Shown piece by piece: positions 1-5,881 of a DNA stretch of 6,090 nt; positions within the stretch are counted from its first letter, which is position 1, and the number at the start of each line of letters is the position of its first letter. Source of the DNA: Candidatus Omnitrophota bacterium (lineage in GTDB: Bacteria; Omnitrophota; Gorgyraeia; 2-02-FULL-51-18; JAGOUK01). The notes under the pieces are model-generated. The model did not search any database. It had not been told where the DNA came from and saw nothing but the letters and a program-made list of their open reading frames with translations. The position numbers were made by a program, and so were the translations under genes. Location: positions 1 through 6,090 of the forward strand of contig JAGOUK010000086.1 in NCBI GenBank assembly GCA_018061225.1, in the 5' to 3' direction.

Positions 1-1272
1 ATGGACCCCGAACGCGAATCCTTCGGCTACTATCCCCTGATCCACACGCTGCTCATGGGTATCTCGGGCGCTTTTTTGACGGGAGACCTCTTCAATCTTT
101 ACGTGTGGTTCGAAGTCCTGCTCATGAGCTCCTTCGTCCTGATCTGTCTCGGCGGCGAAAAGGACCAGATCGAAGGCGCGATCAAATACGTAACCCTTAA
201 TCTTATGTCGTCAGCGGTCTTTTTGGCGGCGGCGGGACTGACCTACGCGGTGCTCGGGACGCTCAATATGGCGGATCTCGCGCTGGCCGCGGCGCGTTAC
301 CCGTCACAAGGGATCGTGACAACGCTGGCCGTTCTATACCTCGTGGCGTTTGGGATCAAAGCGGCCATCTTCCCCCTTTACGCGTGGCTGCCGTCCTCGT
401 ATCACACGCCGCCCGCGGCCGTTTCGGCGATTTTTGCGGGCATGCTGACCAAGGTCGGCGTCTACGCGCTGATCCGCGTGTTCTGCCTCATCTTCATCGG
501 CGACACCGCCTTCACGCACACGCTGCTGCTCTGGATCGCGGGCTTCACAATGATTTCGGGCGTGCTCGGCGCCATGTCGCAGAACGAAATGCGCAAAATC
601 CTTTCTTTCCACATCGTGAGTCAGATCGGCTACATGGTCATGGGCTTGGCGCTGTTCACGCCGCTGGCGCTGGCCGGAACCGTTTTTTACATCATTCATC
701 ACATCATCGTGAAGGCGAATCTCTTCCTCGTCGCCGGCGTCGTCAACCGCAAGTTTGGGAGCTATGAGCTCAAAGAACTCGGCGGCGTGTACGCGCGCGC
801 GCCATGGCTCGCGGCGCTTTTCCTCATTCCGGCACTGTCCCTGGCCGGCATCCCGCCGCTTTCGGGCTTCTTCGCCAAGTTCTCGCTGGCCAAGGCGGGC
901 TTTGACGCGGGGCATTACGGTATCGTGGCCGTGTCGTTCGTCGCGGGCATCCTGACGCTTTTTTCGATGACGAAGATTTGGAATGAGGTTTTTTGGAAGG
1001 CCGCGCCGGCCGGCTCCCCCGCGGCGGATGCGCCGAACTCAAGCGGCTTCGCTTGGGTGGCTCCGATCGTCGTCCTGGCGGCGGGAACCGTGGCGATTGG
1101 ATTATTCGGTGAAGGATTTTTTAAGATCGCGCTGGCCGCCGGCGAGCAGCTGATGCACCCTCAAGGCTATGTCAGCGCCGTGCTCGGACCTGACGCATCT
1201 GCGGCGTTCGTGACCGCGCGTGCCGCGGCGGGCGAAGCGGCCCCCATACTCTCCGCCGGAGCCGTGCTATGA
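1..1272 (+). CDS. mrpD: Mrp/Mnh cation:proton antiporter subunit D (5'-partial)
   Basis: Integral membrane, proton-translocating subunit of the multisubunit Na+(K+)/H+ antiporter, homologous to the NuoL/M/N subunits of complex I. The visible 423 residues are very hydrophobic and carry family hallmarks: GAFLTGDLFNLYVWFEVLLM (residues 23-42) with the membrane glutamate at 38; FGIKAAIFPLYAWLP (117-131) with the membrane lysine at 120; TPPAAVSAIFAGMLTKVG (136-153); and HHIIVKANLFLVAG (233-246). By recalled Bacillus MrpD numbering, E38 and K120 correspond to E137 and K219, a constant offset of 99. About 100 N-terminal residues therefore lie upstream of the window, and the ATG at base 1 is an internal methionine. 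An Ala/Pro-rich stretch (334-348) and a low-complexity Ala-rich tail (about 397-423) follow the conserved core. The stop overlaps the mrpE start as ATGA. The subunit assignment is secure; the true start cannot be seen. Confidence 0.95.
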   Translation: MDPERESFGYYPLIHTLLMGISGAFLTGDLFNLYVWFEVLLMSSFVLICLGGEKDQIEGAIKYVTLNLMSSAVFLAAAGLTYAVLGTLNMADLALAAARYPSQGIVTTLAVLYLVAFGIKAAIFPLYAWLPSSYHTPPAAVSAIFAGMLTKVGVYALIRVFCLIFIGDTAFTHTLLLWIAGFTMISGVLGAMSQNEMRKILSFHIVSQIGYMVMGLALFTPLALAGTVFYIIHHIIVKANLFLVAGVVNRKFGSYELKELGGVYARAPWLAALFLIPALSLAGIPPLSGFFAKFSLAKAGFDAGHYGIVAVSFVAGILTLFSMTKIWNEVFWKAAPAGSPAADAPNSSGFAWVAPIVVLAAGTVAIGLFGEGFFKIALAAGEQLMHPQGYVSAVLGPDASAAFVTARAAAGEAAPILSAGAVL

Positions 1273-1616
1273 ACAACTGGATCAAATTTGTGACGCGCCT
1301 CCCGCTGATCCTGGCCTTCCTCCTTTACACGACCTGGGAGCTCATCAAGTCCAATTACCAAGTCGTCATCGCCGTCCTGCAGCCCGGCCTCAAGATCCGT
1401 CCGGGCATCGTCGCGGTCCCGCTGTCGCTCACTTCCGAAGCGGCGATCTTTGTCTTCGCCAATGTCATCACGCTGACACCCGGCACACTCACGCTCGACG
1501 TGGCCGCGGACAAGAGCTGCCTCTACGTGCACGCGCTGGTTCTCGGCGACAAGCAGGAATTTATCGACAGTCTCAAGAACGGATTTGAGAAAAAAATCTC
1601 GGAGCTCTTCAAATGA
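1269..1616 (+). CDS. mrpE: Mrp/Mnh antiporter subunit E, short form
   Basis: Small membrane subunit of the Mrp antiporter. The 115-aa product matches the C-terminal two thirds of MrpE: a membrane segment at about residues 8-25 running into TTWELIKSNYQVV, then LQPGLKIRPGIVAVP (37-51) and the hallmark ANVITLTPGTLTLDV (64-78), followed by the usual mixed cytoplasmic tail. Family members are usually near 150-160 aa and begin with an extra hydrophobic hairpin, which is absent here. Reading the same frame upstream of 1269 gives only polar, Arg/Gly/Pro-rich sequence, so the hairpin has not been lost to a wrong start. The ATG shares ATGA with the mrpD stop and has GGAG at 1258-1261, 7 nt upstream, which supports the start. 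Translation is probably coupled to mrpD and mrpF. Confidence 0.9.
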   Translation: MNNWIKFVTRLPLILAFLLYTTWELIKSNYQVVIAVLQPGLKIRPGIVAVPLSLTSEAAIFVFANVITLTPGTLTLDVAADKSCLYVHALVLGDKQEFIDSLKNGFEKKISELFK

Positions 1617-1912
1617 CGCCTGACACCGCCGCCCAAAACCCCTGGCTGTCCCTGGCGCTCGGCATCGCGCTGGTATTCCTTGCCGTCTCGCTCGCGCTGA
1701 CGGTGCTGCGCCTCATCAAAGGCCCGGGACTCTGCGACCGCGTGGTCTGTCTGGACCTCGTGACGCTCATCGTGCTGGGCTTCACGTCGGTGATGATGAT
1801 TCACGGCGAGCAGCCGCTGCTCATGACGCTTCTCACCGTGATCGCGCTGATTTCGTTCTTAGGAACGGTGGCCTTCGCTTATTACGTGGACAAACGGGGG
1901 GCACGGCGATGA
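1613..1912 (+). CDS. mrpF: Mrp/Mnh antiporter subunit F
   Basis: Small three-helix membrane subunit of the Mrp antiporter, needed for assembly and activity of the complex. The 99-aa product has membrane segments at about residues 12-33, 46-63 and 69-91. Between the first two lies the family motif RLIKGPGLCDRVVCLDL (33-49), with the conserved acidic residues D42 and D48 and the basic R43. Length is normal for the family (about 90-100 aa). The start overlaps the mrpE stop (ATGA) and is preceded by GGAG at 1601-1604 with 8-nt spacing. The end overlaps mrpG in the same ATGA manner, so the cluster is almost certainly one translationally coupled operon. Confidence 0.93.
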   Translation: MTPDTAAQNPWLSLALGIALVFLAVSLALTVLRLIKGPGLCDRVVCLDLVTLIVLGFTSVMMIHGEQPLLMTLLTVIALISFLGTVAFAYYVDKRGARR

Positions 1913-2307
1913 TGGACCTGTCCGTGGTGAAGGACTTGTTCGTGATGTTCTTTATTCTGGCGGGGGCTTTCTTGTCGCTCGCGGCCTCGATCGGCGTGCT
2001 GAAGTTTCCGGACCTTTACTCACGGATGCATGCTTCTTCCAAGGCCGGGGCCCTGGGCGCCGGCTGCATGGTCGCCGCCGCGGCCGTTCACTTCTGGACG
2101 CTGCATGTGGCGATCGAAGCGGTCTTAGTCATTGTCTTCTTGGTGCTCACCGCGCCGGTGGCGGCGCATATGATCGCGCGGGCGGGATATCATTCGGGCG
2201 AAGCGCCGTCCTGGGAGGGCAGCGTCGCGGATGACCTCAAACGTCGGTCGGATGATGCGGGTGCTGGTCCAGCCAGTTCAAAAACTGATCGGCGGCCGAA
2301 TCAATAA
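1909..2307 (+). CDS. mrpG: Mrp/Mnh antiporter subunit G
   Basis: Last gene of the Mrp cluster, encoding a three-helix membrane subunit. The 132-aa product has membrane segments at about residues 9-31, 44-62 and 67-90. The family signature GVLKFPDLYSRMHASSKAGA (29-48) follows the first helix, and TAPVAAHMIARAGYHSG ends the third. The segment WEGSVADDLKRR (102-113) also resembles tails of many MrpG proteins from memory, so homology seems to continue almost to the overlap with hemA. The last 20 or so residues (polar, Ser/Asp/Arg-rich) have no recognisable content and are encoded opposite the 3' end of hemA. The start shares ATGA with the mrpF stop, with a G-rich SD-like run at 1896-1901. No dedicated terminator follows. 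Confidence 0.93.
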   Translation: MMDLSVVKDLFVMFFILAGAFLSLAASIGVLKFPDLYSRMHASSKAGALGAGCMVAAAAVHFWTLHVAIEAVLVIVFLVLTAPVAAHMIARAGYHSGEAPSWEGSVADDLKRRSDDAGAGPASSKTDRRPNQ

Positions 2308-3280
2308 TACTCCGGCAGGCGCTCACCGCCTGTTGACGGGATTTGGCATTTCGGTCAGCGATGCCCTGAAGATCGTCCAAATTATAAAGATACACGTCGG
2401 ATAATTCGCTCACGTTCTCGTCCGCGTTGCGCGGCACGCCCAGATCGATCATAAAAACAGCCGTCCGCACCTTCCGCCGCATCCACGCCTGAACCCGCTC
2501 CCGGTGAATGAACGCGCTCGGCGTCCCCGCTGACAAAAGGATAATATCGGCCGCCGCGGCCTCTTCATCCAGGCGGTCAAACGCGACCGCCCGTCCGCCA
2601 AATTCCTCGACCAACCCCTCCGCTCTTTCCTGATTCCGGTTGACGATGACCAGCCCCTCGGGCCCGATGCCTTTACCAACCAGCGCCTCGCAGACCGACC
2701 GGGCCATCTGACCTGATCCGACGAGCAGCACCCGTTTATTTTTGAGCGAGCTGAAGATCTTGAGGGCGAGGTCCACGGAGATGGACGCGATCCCGACGCG
2801 GCCTTCACCGATCGGCGTGTCGGTCCGGACTTTTTTGCCCACCCGCAGCGCGCGCTGAAACAGTCCATTCATGCACCGCGACGTCATCCGGGCCGCGTGC
2901 GCCTTGGTGTAGGCGTCTTTCACCTGCCCCAGGATTTCTGTCTCGCCGACGACCATGGAGTCGAGGCCTGAGGCCACTTCAAAGAGATGTTTGACGGCGG
3001 CCGCGCCGGTGCGGCGGTACGCGTGGCTTTCGAAGACCGGTTCGGGCTCCCCGGAAAATTCCGCGAACGCCTTAACGATGAGACGGGCCGCCTGCTCGGG
3101 ATCTTTGGCGGAACCGTAAACTTCGGTGCGGTTGCAGGTCGATACGATGACCTGCTCTTCGATCTTGCCGCCGGCGTTCAAAAAGGCGCTAAAGGACTGG
3201 TAGCGAAGATTGGTTACGGCAAACTTTTCGCGGAGATGGATGGGAGCCGTCTTGTGATTCATGCCTACAAGAAAAATCAT
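2237..3280 (-). CDS. hemA: Glutamyl-tRNA reductase, lacking C-terminal dimerisation domain
   Basis: Cytoplasmic NADPH-dependent enzyme that reduces glutamyl-tRNA(Glu) to glutamate-1-semialdehyde, the first committed step of C5-pathway tetrapyrrole synthesis. The N-terminal catalytic domain contains GMNHKTAPIHLREKF (6-20) and STCNRTEVY (47-55), with the nucleophilic cysteine at 49. The family signature HLFEVASGLDSMVVGETEIL spans 98-117, followed by GQVKDAY. The Rossmann NADPH domain has LLVGSGQMAR (185-194; GAGEM in most homologues), VNRN (213-216), and MIDLGVPRN plus YLYNLDDLQGI (277-307). The protein ends shortly after FLNWL (333-337), where E. coli HemA (about 418 aa) continues into the helical dimerisation domain, so roughly 70-90 residues are missing. 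ATG at 3280 overlaps the hemX stop (ATGA); a GGGGAG lies rather far upstream (13 nt), so coupling to hemX probably drives translation. Function is secure; the oligomeric state is uncertain. Confidence 0.96.
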   Translation of the reverse strand: MIFLVGMNHKTAPIHLREKFAVTNLRYQSFSAFLNAGGKIEEQVIVSTCNRTEVYGSAKDPEQAARLIVKAFAEFSGEPEPVFESHAYRRTGAAAVKHLFEVASGLDSMVVGETEILGQVKDAYTKAHAARMTSRCMNGLFQRALRVGKKVRTDTPIGEGRVGIASISVDLALKIFSSLKNKRVLLVGSGQMARSVCEALVGKGIGPEGLVIVNRNQERAEGLVEEFGGRAVAFDRLDEEAAAADIILLSAGTPSAFIHRERVQAWMRRKVRTAVFMIDLGVPRNADENVSELSDVYLYNLDDLQGIADRNAKSRQQAVSACRSIIDSAADQFLNWLDQHPHHPTDV

Positions 3281-4074
3281 CGGCCCGCGTGCGCTCCCCA
3301 GAAGACAAACAGCAGCAGCAGATAAAAAATAATGCTCACCACCGAGACCGTCCTCGCGCGCTCCAGCGCTCCTTTGCGCAAGACCGCGAGTCCGACATAA
3401 AGGACCAGCATCAGCACCGAAAGAAGGATCGACGGGTCTTTGAGCGCCTCGCCGAAGCCTTCCATCCCCGAAAGAGCGGCAGTTCCTCCGAACACTCCCA
3501 TCGCCAGCGCGGCCGTGCCCACGGTGATAAAGGAAAAGTTAAGCCGGCTCGTGAGTTCCAGAGGCGGGAGCGCGGCAAACAACGGTCCGCCGGACTTTTT
3601 TTTGAGCAAACGGTCCTGCGCCAGGAACATCACAGAAAAGATTAGCGACAGCGTGAACGCCGCCAGCGCGATGAACATGCAGATCACGTGACTGCTCGTG
3701 TAACGAGTCCAGCCTTCTGTCATCGTCAGGCCGGGCGCCGCGCCTCTGCGCGCCAGAGCCATCACGCCCAGCACCAGACTCACCAGCGAAAAAATCGCCG
3801 GCGCCAGCGAAAATCGGCCAAAAAGCCGTGAAAATGAATACACCGCGAACAGGATCGCCAGCGTGATCAATGTCCCGCTAAAAAAATCCATCACCCAGGC
3901 TCCGCCGGCCCGATACACCGAAACAGCCAAGATGGCCAATACGGCAATGGATCCCGCCTTATAACTCAGACGTGACGCGATCCCTGCGAGCTTAAGCTCG
4001 GTGCGGTTCTCGGCTAGCACCAGAAGGATGCTGAGGAGGTAGAGAAATAGGGCGTATAAAAGATAGAGTTCCAC
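3277..4074 (-). CDS. hemX: HemX/CcsA-like polytopic membrane protein
   Basis: A 265-aa protein with eight likely membrane helices (about residues 2-21, 37-56, 64-84, 91-108, 128-152, 178-199, 214-232, 241-259). This is the architecture of the cytochrome c assembly (CcsA/CcmC/HemX) superfamily. Helix five begins with a conserved-looking histidine (H129 in TSSHVICMF) and ends in LAQDRLLKKK, typical of HemX proteins. The Trp-rich heme-handling motif of true CcsA is not intact: the equivalent region keeps only DPS (213-215). A second histidine (H262) lies near the C-terminus. The length fits Bacillus HemX (about 275 aa), whose gene also adjoins hemA and has been linked to HemA levels. The start is GTG with no Shine-Dalgarno; a promoter element lies directly upstream and an AT-poor choice further in is less likely because helix one begins at once. 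A divergent CcsA paralogue remains possible. Confidence 0.75.
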   Translation of the reverse strand: MELYLLYALFLYLLSILLVLAENRTELKLAGIASRLSYKAGSIAVLAILAVSVYRAGGAWVMDFFSGTLITLAILFAVYSFSRLFGRFSLAPAIFSLVSLVLGVMALARRGAAPGLTMTEGWTRYTSSHVICMFIALAAFTLSLIFSVMFLAQDRLLKKKSGGPLFAALPPLELTSRLNFSFITVGTAALAMGVFGGTAALSGMEGFGEALKDPSILLSVLMLVLYVGLAVLRKGALERARTVSVVSIIFYLLLLFVFWGAHAGR

Positions 4075-4080
4075 TGGCGA

Positions 4081-4089
4081 ATTATATCA
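4081..4089 (-). promoter_or_regulatory. Extended -10 promoter for hemX-hemA
   Basis: Read on the - strand, this is TGATATAAT, a perfect extended -10 (TGn plus TATAAT). Six bases separate the hexamer from the GTG at 4074, so the conventional +1 would be the first base of the start codon: a leaderless mRNA. No convincing -35 is seen at 16-18 bp spacing. This is a sequence match only; the start of transcription is inferred. Confidence 0.6.
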
Positions 4090-4091
4090 TT

Positions 4092-4100
4092 TGCTATAAT
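4092..4100 (+). promoter_or_regulatory. Extended -10 promoter for resB
   Basis: TGCTATAAT is a perfect extended -10 element. Eight bases separate it from the resB ATG at 4109, placing +1 at about 4107-4109, so the transcript would have a leader of 0-2 nt. There is no Shine-Dalgarno before this ATG. The upstream -35 positions lie inside the first codons of hemX and do not resemble TTGACA. It sits back-to-back with the hemX element, so the two promoters may compete for RNA polymerase. Confidence 0.6.
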
Positions 4101-4108
4101 GACCGACT

Positions 4109-5881
4109 ATGAAACTCATCAAATTGCTAGGCTCGCTGCCGTTCGCCGTGCTCTTAATTTCCGGTTTTGCCGGAATCCTTATCCTCTCAACGTCGGTGGA
4201 GTCCCTTCACGGAACCCCGGTTGCCAAGGCTACCTTTTATGAGGCGCAGTGGTTCAATATTTTTCTGGGTTTGGTCTGGGTCAATATTTTTTGCGCGACC
4301 TTATCCCGCTGGCCATTCAAAAAGCGTCACACCGGCTTCGTCATCACCCATATCGGGATCCTGACGCTTCTCATCGGAACGTTGGTGACTCGGCTTGTCG
4401 CATCGGAAGGTCAAATGACACTGCTTGAGAATGAACAGTGGGACCGCCTGCAGCAAGAGGGGCTTAACCTCATCACCGCGCCGGAGGACGGGGCCGGATA
4501 CGAGTTTAGGCTGCCCGAACGTTCCACCGGCAAGCCCCGCCGGCTCAAAACGCCTGATGCCAAGCTGGAGCTCTATTTTGAAGAAAAAACGGATCACGCG
4601 GGCTCCAAGCTTATCGTGAAGAACCGCGGCGAGAGCTTTAATCCCGCGGTTCAATTTACACTGTCGAGTCAGCGCGCGGGCGTGCGTCAGCAGGTCTGGT
4701 TAGTGACTCGGGACCTTGAGAATCCTTTTTCGGATGAGACGCAGCTGGGCCCGGCGCGTTTCCGCATCGTGGACGCGGATGAGGCGAAGGAGGTAGCCGC
4801 CCATGCAGAACTGCGGCCGGCGGACAAACCAGCGCATCTTATTTTGTCTGATAAAGCCGGTAAACCGATTGGTCACATTGATTTGCCTGCGGATAAATCC
4901 GAGACAGAGTTCGTGATCGATGACGGCCGCCTAACCTTGACCGACTTGCGATTCCTTCCCTATGCTTTGGTGGAAGAAAACCGTTTGATCAATCAAGGCG
5001 AGGATCGCCCCGATCGCCGTTGGAATCCGGCCGTCGAATTCACGGTACGAGACGCATCTGGCGCCTCCGAAAAGCACACCCGCTTCGCGCTTTTTCCGGA
5101 ATTTGATTCCCTGCACGGTAAGGACACTCCTAATATTTTTGATCTCAAAGTTGATCTTCATACCGAGAGCCCTGAGGATGCGGCAGCGGCAGCGCCTTCA
5201 GGGCCGGAGCTCATCTTCGAAGCTCACGAGAACGCTCCCTGGACCTGGCGCTCGGTCAAAACGGACGGCACGATACGGACAGGCACCTTCCGCCGGGGCG
5301 AGACCTTTGAAACCGGTTGGATGGATATGCAGGTTCACATGGACCGCGTCGTTCCGCGCGCGGTGCTCAGCCGGCAGGTAGGACTTGTCGCAGCCGATGC
5401 GCATGATGCCGAGGTGGGGGCCCGTGTTTCTTATACGGACAAAGAAGGCGTCAAACAAGAAGGCTGGATATTGCTCTCCAAGCCGCTTCGGATCGAGACG
5501 CCCGCGGGTCGCTGGACACTCAGCCTTTCGGACCACTCGCTCAAACTCCCCTTCATGTTGCAGCTTAAGGACTTCCGTAAGATCGATTATCCCGGCACGA
5601 ACAACCCGGCTTCTTTCGAGAGTGATGTGACGCTTTTTGACGCGGCCAAGGGCATCCGCATCGACCGGACGATCAAAATGAATGAGCCGCTCGATTACGC
5701 CGGCTGGAGAATTTTTCAATCGTCGTATATCCAGGATCCGCAGTATGGCGAGGCGTCGGTCTTCACGATCGCTAAGAATCCGGGTATTCCGCTCACCTAT
5801 GGCGGGTTGATCATTTTGCTGTGCGGTGTGATCACGATGTTTTATGTCAAACCTTTTGGGAGCGGCTCACATGTACATTAA
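4109..5881 (+). CDS. resB: ResB-like cytochrome c biogenesis protein
   Basis: System II (Ccs) component that, with a CcsA-type protein, delivers heme across the membrane and presents apocytochrome c for heme ligation. The 590-aa product has the ResB layout: helix one at about 10-28, helix two at 49-64, the basic loop RWPFKKRHTGF (67-77), helix three at 78-97 with a histidine at 81 (a candidate heme ligand), a large extracytoplasmic domain (about 98-558) and a final helix at about 560-580. Before the last helix comes NEPLDYAGWRIFQSSY, a conserved ResB block, then NPGIPLTYGG. Length is slightly above Bacillus ResB (about 540 aa). An Ala-rich linker lies near residues 356-363. ATG 4109 is chosen because it is immediately followed by the typical MKLIKLLGSLPFAVLL start and by a promoter element upstream. 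Base composition looks somewhat more AT-rich than in the mrp genes. Confidence 0.88.
   Translation: MKLIKLLGSLPFAVLLISGFAGILILSTSVESLHGTPVAKATFYEAQWFNIFLGLVWVNIFCATLSRWPFKKRHTGFVITHIGILTLLIGTLVTRLVASEGQMTLLENEQWDRLQQEGLNLITAPEDGAGYEFRLPERSTGKPRRLKTPDAKLELYFEEKTDHAGSKLIVKNRGESFNPAVQFTLSSQRAGVRQQVWLVTRDLENPFSDETQLGPARFRIVDADEAKEVAAHAELRPADKPAHLILSDKAGKPIGHIDLPADKSETEFVIDDGRLTLTDLRFLPYALVEENRLINQGEDRPDRRWNPAVEFTVRDASGASEKHTRFALFPEFDSLHGKDTPNIFDLKVDLHTESPEDAAAAAPSGPELIFEAHENAPWTWRSVKTDGTIRTGTFRRGETFETGWMDMQVHMDRVVPRAVLSRQVGLVAADAHDAEVGARVSYTDKEGVKQEGWILLSKPLRIETPAGRWTLSLSDHSLKLPFMLQLKDFRKIDYPGTNNPASFESDVTLFDAAKGIRIDRTIKMNEPLDYAGWRIFQSSYIQDPQYGEASVFTIAKNPGIPLTYGGLIILLCGVITMFYVKPFGSGSHVH
5858..5862 (+). 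promoter_or_regulatory. Ribosome binding site for the 5871 ORF
   Basis: GGGAG with 8-nt spacing to the ATG at 5871, lying inside the end of resB. It supports 5871 as the start over the in-frame ATG at 5910, and suggests translational coupling to resB. Confidence 0.5.

Noticed and set aside
1..3. ATG at base 1 as the mrpD start
   Set aside because: The conserved MrpD motifs begin too close to it; about 100 residues of the family N-terminus are missing, so the gene begins upstream of the window.
334..915. 193-codon minus-strand open frame inside mrpD
   Set aside because: The product is Arg/His/Glu-rich with no family motif and lies wholly opposite well-conserved MrpD sequence. It is a shadow of GC-rich coding DNA.
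2286..2303. Stem-loop followed on the minus strand by T5, resembling a terminator for hemA
   Set aside because: It lies before the hemA stop; the T-run is simply the codons for the conserved QFLNW, the stem has a bulge, and on the + strand no T-run follows.
4254..4291. Direct repeat TCAATATTTTT (4254-4264 and 4281-4291) in resB
   Set aside because: Both copies encode Asn-Ile-Phe within membrane helix two of ResB; it is a short repeat explained by codon choice.
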